NCBI RefSeq assembly: GCF_001426945.1
Contig: NZ_LMFS01000001.1
Location: 3,317,897-3,381,435, forward strand
DNA length: 63,539 nucleotides
Origin: Pseudolabrys sp. Root1462
GTDB lineage: Bacteria; Pseudomonadota; Alphaproteobacteria; Rhizobiales; Xanthobacteraceae
Reading direction: 5' to 3'
Positions 51,697 to 59,888 of the stretch are shown piece by piece. The notes beneath the pieces were generated by a model. That model was given only the letters and a program-made list of their open reading frames with translations, ran no database searches and was not told where the DNA came from. A program made the translations under genes and the position numbers. The stretch's first letter is position 1. Each line of letters begins with the position of its first letter.

Positions 51697-53217
51697 CTAT
51701 TCAGCAGGGTGCGGTTCGCCAGCCGAACCGCGCAGCTTCGTCCAGGCATTCTGAATGAGCGGCCAGAACAGCGCGATCAGACCGAGCGTCATGATCGTGG
51801 AGACGAGCGCGCTCGACCAGAACACGCTGAACGACCCTTGCGAGCCAAGCAGCGACTGACGGAATGATTCCTCCGCCTTATCGCCAAGCACGATGGCGAG
51901 CACCATCGGCGCCAACGGATAATTCGTCTTCTTCATCAGGTAGCCGGCGATGCCGAAGACGACCATCATGACGACGTCGAACGTATTGTTGTGCACGGTG
52001 TAGGCGCCAATGGCGCAGAACACGAGGATGATCGGCGCAATCACGCTGAACGGGATGCGCAGGATTGCGGCGAACATCGGCACGCAGGTCAGCACGATGA
52101 TCAGGCCGACAATATTGCCCATGTACATCGACGCGATCAGGCCCCAGACGAAGTCCTTCTGTTCGGTGAACAGCAGCGGGCCGGGCTGAAGGCCCCAGAT
52201 CAGGAGACCGCCGAGCAGCACAGCCGCGGTCGGCGAGCCGGGAACGCCGAGCGAGATCATCGGTAGCAGCGCCGCGGTGCCGGCGGCGTGCGCCGCGGTT
52301 TCCGGGGCCACGACGCCCTCGATCTCGCCAGTGCCGAAGAAGCGGCCGCGCTTAGAGATGCGCTTGGCGATGCCGTAGCTCATGAAGGACGCCGGCGTCG
52401 CGCCGGCCGGGCTGATGCCCATCCAGCAGCCGATCAGGCAGGAACGCAAAGACAGCATCCAATAGCGCGGCAGCTCGGCCCAGGTATTGAGCACCACTTT
52501 CATATTCAGCTTGGCGGACTTGCCACGAAACGACAGCCCCTCCTCCATGGTGAGGAGGATTTCACCGATGCCGAACAGACCGATAACCGCGATGAGGAAG
52601 TCGAAGCCGTTGAGCATCGATTCGAAGCCGAAGGTCAGACGCAATTGCCCGGTCATCTGGTCGAGGCCGACCGCGCCGAGGCCGAAGCCGAGCATCATCG
52701 ACGCAATAGTCTTGAATGGCGGCTCCTTCGACAGGCCGACGAAGCTGCAGAAGGCCAGGAAGTAGACCGAGAAGATCTCGGGCGGGCCGAACTCGAGCGC
52801 AAAGCTTGCGACCAGCGGCGCGACCAGAGTGATGACGATGACGGCGAACAGCGCGCCGACGAACGAAGACGTAAAGGCCGCAGTCAGGGCTTCGCCGGCC
52901 TTGCCCTTCTGCGCCATAGGGTAACCGTCGAATGTCGTGGCCACCGACCATGGTTCGCCGGGAATATTGAACAGGATCGAGGTGATGGCGCCGCCGAACA
53001 GCGCCCCCCAGTAGATGCAGGACAGCATGATGATCGCCGATGTCGGCGACATCGAGAAGGTCAGCGGTAGCAAGATGGCGATGCCATTGGCGCCGCCGAG
53101 GCCGGGCAGCACGCCGACGATGACGCCGAGTACGATGCCGACCACCATCAGCAGGAGATTGTACGGCTGGGCGACTACCGCGAAGCCGTGAAACAGATTG
53201 CCGACGTCTTCAAGCAT
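51697..53217 (-). CDS. tctA: tripartite tricarboxylate transporter large membrane subunit TctA
   Basis: A 506-residue membrane protein with about eleven to twelve helices. GIVLGVIVGVLPGLGGANGIAILLPLTFSM is the TctA signature, and GVPGSPTAAVLLGGLLIWGLQPGPLLF is the C-terminal repeat of it. It forms the ion-driven channel of the Tct importer together with TctB and the periplasmic TctC. Last gene of tctCBA. The oxalate operon follows on the same strand. Confidence 0.94.
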   Translation of the reverse strand: MLEDVGNLFHGFAVVAQPYNLLLMVVGIVLGVIVGVLPGLGGANGIAILLPLTFSMSPTSAIIMLSCIYWGALFGGAITSILFNIPGEPWSVATTFDGYPMAQKGKAGEALTAAFTSSFVGALFAVIVITLVAPLVASFALEFGPPEIFSVYFLAFCSFVGLSKEPPFKTIASMMLGFGLGAVGLDQMTGQLRLTFGFESMLNGFDFLIAVIGLFGIGEILLTMEEGLSFRGKSAKLNMKVVLNTWAELPRYWMLSLRSCLIGCWMGISPAGATPASFMSYGIAKRISKRGRFFGTGEIEGVVAPETAAHAAGTAALLPMISLGVPGSPTAAVLLGGLLIWGLQPGPLLFTEQKDFVWGLIASMYMGNIVGLIIVLTCVPMFAAILRIPFSVIAPIILVFCAIGAYTVHNNTFDVVMMVVFGIAGYLMKKTNYPLAPMVLAIVLGDKAEESFRQSLLGSQGSFSVFWSSALVSTIMTLGLIALFWPLIQNAWTKLRGSAGEPHPAE

Positions 53218-53277
53218 GACCGGGGTCTTTCGCCTTCACGAGATGAATTGTGTGCAAGCAGCGCTTGACGCGCACCT

Positions 53278-53784
53278 TTAGAATCCCAAGGCGGCTTCAA
53301 AGGGGCCCTTTGGCAACGGCACCAGGAACCAGATTTCGAAGGTGACGAAAGTGAAGATGGGCAGCCCGATCGCCACGGCCGCGACGATGAGCCAGTTGTA
53401 CTTGCCGAACCAGCGCATGAAGAGGGCGATCAGGAGCGCGGACGCGACATAGATTCCGGTCGACGGGATGACCAGCGCATAGATCGCGGTCGGCACCAGA
53501 ACCTGCATGACTTTGACGAGCTGGCTCCACGTCGCGAACACGCCACCGTCTTTGGCCTGCATCGCCGCCGAAGCGACGTTGAAGGCGCAAGAGATCAAAA
53601 CGATCAAGCTGATGTAGAAGGGGAAGAATCCGGCGCGCGGACCTTCGGCGGCCCATCCGATCCCAACACGAAGGCTGCCGATGATGCCGATGATCGCAAT
53701 GATCGCCATGGCGATCCCGACCCCGATCTCGGCCCCCCGCTGGGACGGTCCGGTCTCCGCGGCTTCGTTGACGCTATGGCTCAT
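53278..53784 (-). CDS. tctB: tripartite tricarboxylate transporter small membrane subunit TctB
   Basis: A 168-residue protein with four hydrophobic segments (GVGIAMAIIAIIGIIGSLRVGIGW, FFPFYISLIVLISCAFNVASAAM, LVPTAIYALVIPSTGIYVASALLIALFMRWF, IVAAVAIGLPIFTFVTFEIWFLVPLP). WFLVPLPKGPFE is a typical TctB C-terminus. GAGGAACGA precedes the ATG. It lies between tctC and tctA. Confidence 0.9.
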   Translation of the reverse strand: MSHSVNEAAETGPSQRGAEIGVGIAMAIIAIIGIIGSLRVGIGWAAEGPRAGFFPFYISLIVLISCAFNVASAAMQAKDGGVFATWSQLVKVMQVLVPTAIYALVIPSTGIYVASALLIALFMRWFGKYNWLIVAAVAIGLPIFTFVTFEIWFLVPLPKGPFEAALGF

Positions 53785-53813
53785 TCGTTCCTCGCCCTTG
53801 GTACGAAGGTGGC

Positions 53814-53837
53814 CGGCGCCGTCTGACGACGGCGCCG
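53814..53837 (-). terminator. hairpin between tctC and tctB
   Basis: CGGCGCCGTC and GACGGCGCCG form a perfect 10-bp stem with a TGAC loop, but without a T tract. It more likely stabilises the tctC message or reduces downstream expression than terminates, in line with the need for excess binding protein. Confidence 0.45.
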
Positions 53838-53861
53838 CGCCGTTGGCATCAGATCTTCGGA

Positions 53862-54878
53862 TCAGTTGGTCTTGGCCATGAAGCCGGCTTCTTTCATGAG
53901 GCCTTCATGCAGCTTCTCGGCGTCCGCGACCCACTTGGCGTACTCGTCACCGGTCATGAAGGTCTGGTTGAAAGCGCCGTCGCTCATCAGCTTCTTCCAC
54001 TCGGGCGTTTCGCGCACCTTCTTGAAGAGGTCGACGTAATAGGCCACCGCATCCGGGCTGACGCCCGGCGGCATGAAGTAGCCGCGCAGCATCACGTATT
54101 CGACGTCCAGACCGGCCGACTTGCAGGTCGGGATCGAGTCCCAGGCCAGGTCGCCGGCGATCTTGTCGTGGTAATCGAGCTTCTTGGAGTCGAAGACGCA
54201 CAATGGACGGAGCTTGCCGGCACGCCAGTGCGCCACCGCCTCGATCGGGTTGTTGACCGACGAGTCGATGTGATTGCCGACAAGCTGCACGGCGACTTCG
54301 CCACCGCCTTTGTACGGGATGTAGGTCATCTTCTTGCCGGTCGCTTTCTGCAGCGCGACCGTGATGATTTGGTCTTCCTGCTTCGACCCAGTACCGCCCA
54401 TCTTGAAGCTGTTGTCGGGCTTGGACTTGATGTCGTCGACATAGTCCTTGGCGGTCTTGTAAGGCTTGTCGGCGTTCACCCACAGGACAAATTCGTCGAG
54501 CGCCATCATGGCGACCGGCGTCATATCCTTCCAATTGAACGGAATGCCGGTGGCCATCGGCGTGGTGAATAGGTTCGACAGGGTGATGATCAGCTTGTGA
54601 TCATTGCCCTTCGAATTCTTTACGTCGAGGAAGCCTTCGCCGCCGGCGCCGCCGGATTTATTGATCACCACCACAGACTGCTTGGACAGATTATGCTTGG
54701 TGATGATACCCTGCATGGCACGCGCCATCTGATCGGCACCGCCGCCCGTGCCTGCGGGCACAATGATTTCGATGGGGTGGCTCGGCTCCCAGGCTTGAGC
54801 CGGCAGAGCGGAGAGTGCGACTGCGCCGCTAGCGAAAGCGGCGGTACCGATCGTCAGAACTGTTTTGGCAACAGACAT
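53862..54878 (-). CDS. tctC: Tct-type periplasmic substrate-binding protein (Bug family)
   Basis: A 338-residue binding protein with a signal peptide ending LPAQAW. The Bug/TctC mature start is WEPSHPIEIIVPAGTGGGADQMARAMQ, and VINKSGGAGGEGFLDVK follows. The ligand is a carboxylate whose identity cannot be read from sequence; a shared operator with the oxalate operon suggests oxalate or an oxalate precursor. ATG 54878 has GGGAGGC upstream; the frame is open further upstream through the promoter. First gene of tctCBA. Confidence 0.93.
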   Translation of the reverse strand: MSVAKTVLTIGTAAFASGAVALSALPAQAWEPSHPIEIIVPAGTGGGADQMARAMQGIITKHNLSKQSVVVINKSGGAGGEGFLDVKNSKGNDHKLIITLSNLFTTPMATGIPFNWKDMTPVAMMALDEFVLWVNADKPYKTAKDYVDDIKSKPDNSFKMGGTGSKQEDQIITVALQKATGKKMTYIPYKGGGEVAVQLVGNHIDSSVNNPIEAVAHWRAGKLRPLCVFDSKKLDYHDKIAGDLAWDSIPTCKSAGLDVEYVMLRGYFMPPGVSPDAVAYYVDLFKKVRETPEWKKLMSDGAFNQTFMTGDEYAKWVADAEKLHEGLMKEAGFMAKTN

Positions 54879-54976
54879 CGAAGCCTCCCTGTTGGTTTGT
54901 GCGTGGCCGATCTTGGCGCCGGCTGTATTATTTTCTGCAACGTTGATCGTCGCAGCCGGTTTTTTCTCTTGGCGTA

Positions 54977-54993
54977 TATAATACATAATACCA
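54977..54993. promoter_or_regulatory. GntR-type operator in front of tctC
   Basis: TATAATACATAATACCA matches the site at 51490-51506 over the 13-mer ATACATAATRCCA (one R/Y-class change), with the same ACATA spacer. The left arm is degenerate. It lies 98 bases upstream of the tctC start in an AT-rich promoter-like stretch. 54879-55186 contains no other gene I can support. Confidence 0.6.
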
Positions 54994-55186
54994 ATACAAA
55001 ACTGGGCGCTCTGCAAGCGGAATCGACCCGGCACCGCGGGTGCAGGCGCAGCAAAGAACGCTGCAACGCAATAATGTCTGGATAAAACGTTCGAATGCGC
55101 GACCGATCCGTCTGGCCGTGCCGGAATTCCGGATGCGCGGCGAATGATTTAATTGCGCATCTATTTTCGGTACGTCACGCTGCTGC

Positions 55187-55218
55187 AACAAAACGCCGGC
55201 GGCCGCTAAAGCCGCCGG
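55187..55218 (-). terminator. intrinsic terminator of the Crp/Fnr-type gene
   Basis: CCGGCGGC and GCCGCCGG form an 8-bp stem. On the minus strand it is followed by CGTTTTGTTG, 67 bases beyond the regulator stop. Confidence 0.7.
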
Positions 55219-55284
55219 GTCTATCGTTTTCAGCCGCTGCCTCGGTGGCGGTTGCGGTCAATCGCTCCGCAGCCGGTCAACGCG

Positions 55285-56154
55285 TCATCGCCAGTCGGCG
55301 ACCCGCTGCAATTCGCTGCCGTTCAAGATGGTGAGCGAACGACCGTTGATCTCGATCATGCCGGCGCGCTGCAATTCACCGAGAATTTTGCTGACATGAA
55401 CCGGAGTCAACCCGGTCGCATCGGCAATGTGACGCTGCCGCAACGGGAAATCAAACGTCTGGGTGCGAACCAGCGAGCGTTTGGCGACCTTTTCCGACAG
55501 CCGCAAGATCAGGCGAGCAATGCGCTCGTCGGCGCGGCGGCGTCCAAGATCTAACGCCAATTGGTCGGCGCGCGCCTTGGCCTCGTTCCACAGGGTGAAG
55601 AGTCGTTCGAGGAGATCCGAGCGGCCGAACAGAAGCTCCTTGATCTCCTGACGCTTGAACTTGCGATAGGTCACTTCCGTGATCGCTTCGACCGTGTGAC
55701 CGGAGAGGGGCGCCAGGAGGCTGCCGATAGAAACGATGTCGCCAGGCAACAGGAAGGAGATGACCTGCCGCCTGCCATCCGGCAGCGCAATCGATGACAT
55801 CGCCCAGCCACTGCAGACGATCGGCACGAACTCCGACCATTCCTTCGGATGCTGGATCAACCTCCGCGCCGGGATCGTGTGCATCGTGCCCGAGACGGGC
55901 AAAGGTGCGACGCCGCCCACAGCGTCCTTCGACATGCCACCGCAAAGGAGATTGTAGGCAGGACACAGCGTACAGGCGGTATCGCAGGACACCGCGCACA
56001 TGGCTGTCGAGTTGTTCTGTTCAGCGACCCTGAAGGACCCGCCGGATCCCGCCATCACTTCGGCGGCTATTTGGCCGGCGAGATAACTCGGCGTCTCCTG
56101 CTTCTGGGTATCCGGAGATGGTTTTTCGGCGATCTTTGTTGCCAGGCTAGTCAC
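55285..56154 (-). CDS. Crp/Fnr family regulator with Cys-rich N-terminus
   Basis: About 289 residues. After a disordered N-terminus comes a Cys cluster (MCAVSCDTACTLCPAYNLLC; C-x3-C-x3-C-x2-C-x6-C). A cyclic-nucleotide-type beta domain follows (FVPIVCSGWAMSSIALPDGRRQVISFLLPGDIVSIGSLLAPLSGHTVEAI), then a helix-turn-helix (FPLRQRHIADATGLTPVHVSKILGELQRAGMIEI). The Cys pattern is like, but not the same as, that of Fnr, so an oxygen-sensing iron-sulphur cluster is possible. No clear ATG start: GTG 56154 is chosen, with weak ribosome site GGGGTG; GTG 56202 and ATG 56055 are alternatives. Regulation of the downstream tct genes is possible but unproven. Confidence 0.83.
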   Translation of the reverse strand: MTSLATKIAEKPSPDTQKQETPSYLAGQIAAEVMAGSGGSFRVAEQNNSTAMCAVSCDTACTLCPAYNLLCGGMSKDAVGGVAPLPVSGTMHTIPARRLIQHPKEWSEFVPIVCSGWAMSSIALPDGRRQVISFLLPGDIVSIGSLLAPLSGHTVEAITEVTYRKFKRQEIKELLFGRSDLLERLFTLWNEAKARADQLALDLGRRRADERIARLILRLSEKVAKRSLVRTQTFDFPLRQRHIADATGLTPVHVSKILGELQRAGMIEINGRSLTILNGSELQRVADWR

Positions 56155-56699
56155 GTGTCGGGCACCCCGGTTAGCGGTAACGCGAGCATTACACGCAAGC
56201 ACTACAACCGCGGATGGTCCTCTTCACAAATTAAACGCCGGCATCCGTAGCATTGCGACGCAAAAGCGAAGTTGAGATCGAATCACTTCTGTCAACTTCA
56301 ACACGAACATACGGCTTCAACATATAGTGTACAGTAGAATTGCAATAACCTAGATTACTGGTCCCTACTGGCACACCGCAACTACAGTCAGACCCCGTGT
56401 AATGGCAATCCGGACGCAGTATTGCTGCAGCTGAGTTGTCCACGTCGGCGAATCACCCTCGCGGCCGGGTCAAGGTTCAGTCATGGCGGCTCGGGAGCAT
56501 CGCGCCGTTTGTTATTCCAGATTGCCATTCTTATCGACGAAATGCGTTAACGAGGCGTTAGCCTGAATCGGCAAAATTGGGTGCGCTACCAAGATCCCGT
56601 AACGCAGGATTGGGCGATGGTTCGGCGCGAGCAGGCTGTGGGCTCCCAACCGATGCGCCGAACCGTGCGGCCGACCGTCCGATCGCCCCAAGGCCCGGA
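56155..56699. other. long intergenic region between divergent regulators
   Basis: About 545 bases with no gene I can support. 56220-56430 is distinctly AT-richer than its surroundings, and the short open frames across it lack ribosome sites. It must hold the promoters of the Crp/Fnr-type gene (leftward) and of the receiver gene (rightward). I cannot identify specific boxes. Confidence 0.5.
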
Positions 56700-57287
56700 A
56701 TGAAAAACTCCACGATCAATCTGCGCGACCTGATGATCCTCGTCGCGGATCCGAACTCGTATTTGCGGCGGGTCGTCAACGGCATGCTGCGCGGCTTCGG
56801 TGCCAACAAGGTCATGGAAGTCGATAACTCGACCGGGCTTTTTCAAGCGCTTTCGAGTCAAAAGGTCGACATCCTGTTATGCGACATGCGCCTGCCGCCG
56901 CACGGCGGGTTGAAGCTTACTCGCACGATCCGGCGCAATGCCGACAATGAAAATCGCACCATTCCGATCCTGCTGATGTCGAGCGACACCAGCGAGTCTA
57001 CGGTTAAGAACGCGCGCGATGCCGGCGCAAATATTGTCGTTGCCAAACCAATGTCACCGAGCGGGCTTTATGATAGGCTCGGTTGGATCGTTTTCAATCC
57101 GCGACCTTTCGTCGACTGCGCGACTTACTTCGGACCGGATCGCCGCTTCAAGATCGAGGGCTATCCGGGTGGCGTCGGCCGTCGTAAGGGCGACAAGGAG
57201 ATCGAGGTAGCGGCGGAGTCCGGTCCCTCGCTCGGTCAAGACGATATTGATAGTCTCTTTTCGAATGCACGTTCAGGACAAGACTGA
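56700..57287 (+). CDS. CheY-like receiver protein with C-terminal extension
   Basis: A 195-residue protein. A receiver domain occupies about residues 10-135, with phospho-acceptor Asp62 (ILLCDMRLPPHGG) and the conserved Lys in VVAKPMSP. The acidic pair is reduced to one Asp (Asp17 in VADPNS). A tail of about 60 residues follows (VDCATYFGPDRRFKIEGYPGGVGRRKGD...GQDDIDSLFSNARS) without a recognised output domain. The DDIDSLF ending looks like a short docking peptide. The stop overlaps the next start (ATGA-type). It lies beside the chemotaxis genes. Confidence 0.85.
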   Translation: MKNSTINLRDLMILVADPNSYLRRVVNGMLRGFGANKVMEVDNSTGLFQALSSQKVDILLCDMRLPPHGGLKLTRTIRRNADNENRTIPILLMSSDTSESTVKNARDAGANIVVAKPMSPSGLYDRLGWIVFNPRPFVDCATYFGPDRRFKIEGYPGGVGRRKGDKEIEVAAESGPSLGQDDIDSLFSNARSGQD

Positions 57288-57802
57288 TGGCTAACAAGCA
57301 GGGCGACTCGGAAGCCACCATCTTCTTCGCCGATACGCGCTTCGAACGCATGGCGCGGCGGCCGGGCGGCGTTAGCCGCGAGGAAGCCATCGACCGTGCG
57401 CAGGGCGCCGTCGAAGAACTGAAGACCGATTTCACCGGCTGGATCGACGAGCAATACAGCGAGCTTAGCGACAGCCTTGCTGCCATCGCCAAGGACCCTG
57501 GCGACAAGGAAGCCCTGGAGCGCGCCCAACAGAAATGCGCCTATCTGCGCGACGTCGGCAGCACCATGGGTTACACACTGGTGACCTTCGTTGCCATGAC
57601 CTTATGCGATATCCTTGACGCCTACATTGCGGGCGCGCCGTTCGACAAGAACGTGACCGACTGCCATATGGATGCGTTCCTGCTGGCGAGAACCGACGAA
57701 TATCGCCACCGCCGCCCTGAAGATGTGCCGGAATTGGCTAACGGACTGCTGCGCGTCGTCGAGGTGGCGAGCATCGTGCCGCCCTCCGGCCCCAAAGACT
57801 GA
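57287..57802 (+). CDS. 171-residue partner of the receiver protein
   Basis: A soluble, helical protein (TRFERMARRPGGVSREEAIDRAQGAVEELKTDFTGWIDEQYSELSDSLAAIAKDPGDKEALERAQQKCAYLRDVGSTMGY...). Its start overlaps the receiver stop, so the two are coupled. The spacing of helices around YLRDVGSTMGYTLV suggests a four-helix bundle, perhaps Hpt- or phosphatase-like, but no phospho-His motif is plain. Function unknown; association with chemotaxis signalling is inferred from neighbours. Confidence 0.75.
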   Translation: MANKQGDSEATIFFADTRFERMARRPGGVSREEAIDRAQGAVEELKTDFTGWIDEQYSELSDSLAAIAKDPGDKEALERAQQKCAYLRDVGSTMGYTLVTFVAMTLCDILDAYIAGAPFDKNVTDCHMDAFLLARTDEYRHRRPEDVPELANGLLRVVEVASIVPPSGPKD

Positions 57803-57880
57803 AGCCGAAATTTCCGAGTAATATCGGTCGGTCGCATCCGCGGGGGCGTCCGGGGCAAACCTATTGCTCAGCCAGTTGCG

Positions 57881-58957
57881 TCAGACCTGGCGACGACTGC
57901 GCTGGAAGGCGATGACCTGCGCCGCGGTTTCCGGTTTCATCTTGTTGAAGATCGTCCGGCAGCTTTCGACAGTATCAGCGCCAAGCCCGCCGCGACCCGC
58001 GCAAAGCATGAGGATGGCGCGCGCGGTTGCCCAGGACATATTCATCGTCTTGGCGACCAGAAGGATCGGCTCGACGCGGTCGAGGACCATGGCCCGCTCG
58101 ACGAGCGTAAACGGCAGATCGCCAAGCACCGAAAGCGCTACGGCCGTTTCCTCGAACTTGCCGGCGCGCGCGAACGCATCGATATCGCGCTCCGACAGGT
58201 TGCTGGAACGCTTCATGTTTTCGATCAGATCGCGAGCCGCGGTGTAGTCGCGCGACATCGCTGCCTGCTTCTGGATGTCGACCGCGACACGGTCGACCAC
58301 AGCTTCGACGTGCGCGGCGATTTCCGGATGGGCGTTCTGCAGCGAGATGCGGACGGCTTTGGAAGCAGTGCTTAGCAGCCGCAGGAAGTGCTGACGGGGA
58401 ATCTCCGGCCGCGAGCCAACCGTGCGCGCCAGTTCCTCGTCGCCCTCCGATCGTTTGACCAGCCGCAGGTAGCCAATGTTAGAGAACCGGGCGCCCTTGT
58501 TGCGCGCAACGTTGAGCGCGACATCGCGGTCGCCACGCTCGACCAGAACGTCGGTGACGGTCTCGGCGATCTCCCTGCGATTGGAGATGGCCATGAGATG
58601 CGGCTGGCTCTTGGTGCGGGCGGTTTCGACCAGGGACGCATTATCGATGCGCTCCGACTCGGTCAGCACCGGCCCGGCCACCGAGATATCGTCATCCAGG
58701 GCGAGGGTCCGGATGACGCCGGTCGGCGCATTCGCCACCGACTTCAGCCGCTCGGCCAGGGCCGCCCGGGCCGACGTTTCGATGTTGACCATGAGGTTCT
58801 GAAAGACCCCATCGAACATCGCGACATGGTCTTCAGAAAAATGGCTGGCGCCGAAGACGAAAAGATCCGTGACGCGCCGCAAGGTCTTGGCGCGTTTGTC
58901 GGCCGGACCATTGGTCAGAGCCTCTTCCAGTTCGGTGAGAAAAGCGTTGTTCGACAT
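57881..58957 (-). CDS. DUF2336 family protein
   Basis: A 358-residue, all-helical protein. The DUF2336 pattern is recognisable in RVTDLFVFGASHFSEDHVAMFDGVFQNLM, LARTVGSRPEIPRQHFLRLLSTASKAVR and the C-terminal AGRGGLGADTVESCRTIFNKMKPETAAQVIAFQRSRR. The function is unknown; the family is widespread in alphaproteobacteria, often near signalling genes. It is downstream of the che genes on the same strand and convergent with the receiver pair. Confidence 0.85.
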   Translation of the reverse strand: MSNNAFLTELEEALTNGPADKRAKTLRRVTDLFVFGASHFSEDHVAMFDGVFQNLMVNIETSARAALAERLKSVANAPTGVIRTLALDDDISVAGPVLTESERIDNASLVETARTKSQPHLMAISNRREIAETVTDVLVERGDRDVALNVARNKGARFSNIGYLRLVKRSEGDEELARTVGSRPEIPRQHFLRLLSTASKAVRISLQNAHPEIAAHVEAVVDRVAVDIQKQAAMSRDYTAARDLIENMKRSSNLSERDIDAFARAGKFEETAVALSVLGDLPFTLVERAMVLDRVEPILLVAKTMNMSWATARAILMLCAGRGGLGADTVESCRTIFNKMKPETAAQVIAFQRSRRQV

Positions 58958-58999
58958 CAGACCCTCGCAACGGCTTTGGGCGCGACGACCGCAATGGCT

Positions 59000-59410
59000 T
59001 CAATAAAGAACATCGACGCCAACCTCCGCTGCCTCTTCCGGCGATACCTCGGGCAGCAACGGTTGATCTTCCGACGGCAGCAGCCGGTTGAGCAGACGTT
59101 CCTTGAGATCCGCGACCGTGATGCCGGAGATGACGTCATGGCCGAGCCGGAACCGCTCCTCGCCACTTTCCGGCGTCGCGGGATGAGCCTGCGCGTAGCG
59201 CGCCAGGGCGTCTCCGAGCGCTTCGAACTCCTGCTTGATGCGGTCGAAGCTCTGCAAGGTGACAACGGTGTCGCGATCCGGCTTGTTGCTCATGACGAAA
59301 TCGGTGACGCGGCCCACTGTCTCGTCGAGCTGCAGGACGTTGTCGAGCAGCATCGCGGCAAGTACGGCCAGAAACGCGCTTACGTCGTTATCGGTGTATT
59401 CGACTGTCAC
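59000..59410 (-). CDS. 136-residue protein in the che cluster
   Basis: VEYTDNDVSAFLAVLAAMLLDNVLQLDETVGRVTDFVMSNKPDRDTVVTLQSFDRIKQEFEALGDALARYA is helical and resembles a four-helix bundle. The tail ends EVSPEEAAEVGVDVLY. It starts at GTG 59410, with GGGGAAGG upstream, 34 bases after the cheY stop. The frame is open upstream only as an antisense-like shadow of cheY. Possibly a CheY-P phosphatase or Hpt-like partner, but no motif proves it. Confidence 0.7.
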   Translation of the reverse strand: MTVEYTDNDVSAFLAVLAAMLLDNVLQLDETVGRVTDFVMSNKPDRDTVVTLQSFDRIKQEFEALGDALARYAQAHPATPESGEERFRLGHDVISGITVADLKERLLNRLLPSEDQPLLPEVSPEEAAEVGVDVLY

Positions 59411-59444
59411 TAGCCTTCCCCGGGTCTGTTCGACCGCCCGCCGG

Positions 59445-59834
59445 TTACGACAACTTGCCGATGACCTGCTCGATCTTGCCGCGCAGGATGGCCGACGTGA
59501 ACGGTTTGACCAGGTAATTATTGACGCCCGCTTGCGCAGCTTTGACCACCAGTTCCCGGTCGCCGCGACCGGTGAGCATGATGAACGGCACTTTGCGAGC
59601 CACCGGATGTCCGCGCACCGCGCGCAGTAGGCCGAGGCCGTCCATTTCCGGCATGTTGTAATCCGAAATGATGAGGTCGAGCGGCTGCACGGCGGCCGTT
59701 TCCATGGCCTGGACGCCGTTTTCCGCCTCATGGATGTGACGGAAACCGATCTCTTCCAGCGCCATCCGGGTCATCTGCCGGACGCTGTTCTGGTCGTCCA
59801 CGACGAGGACCTTGATTGCTCCTGCAACTGGCAT
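59445..59834 (-). CDS. cheY: chemotaxis response regulator CheY
   Basis: A 129-residue single receiver domain. It has the acidic pair Asp13-Asp14, phospho-acceptor Asp58 (IISDYNMPEMDG), Thr in FIMLTGRGD and Lys in LVKPFTSA. Phosphorylated by CheA, it would act on the flagellar motor or as a phosphate sink. 54 bases downstream of cheA on the same strand. Confidence 0.93.
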   Translation of the reverse strand: MPVAGAIKVLVVDDQNSVRQMTRMALEEIGFRHIHEAENGVQAMETAAVQPLDLIISDYNMPEMDGLGLLRAVRGHPVARKVPFIMLTGRGDRELVVKAAQAGVNNYLVKPFTSAILRGKIEQVIGKLS

Positions 59835-59888
59835 TTTTCTTACTCCTTATGCGACCTGCACGACATCAGATGACGCGCATGATCGATC

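Noticed and set aside
59410-59731. A longer frame joining the 136-residue che protein with sequence overlapping cheY, as a frameshifted fusion
   Set aside because: The upstream part is an out-of-frame reading of an intact cheY; a GTG with a ribosome site explains the separate gene.
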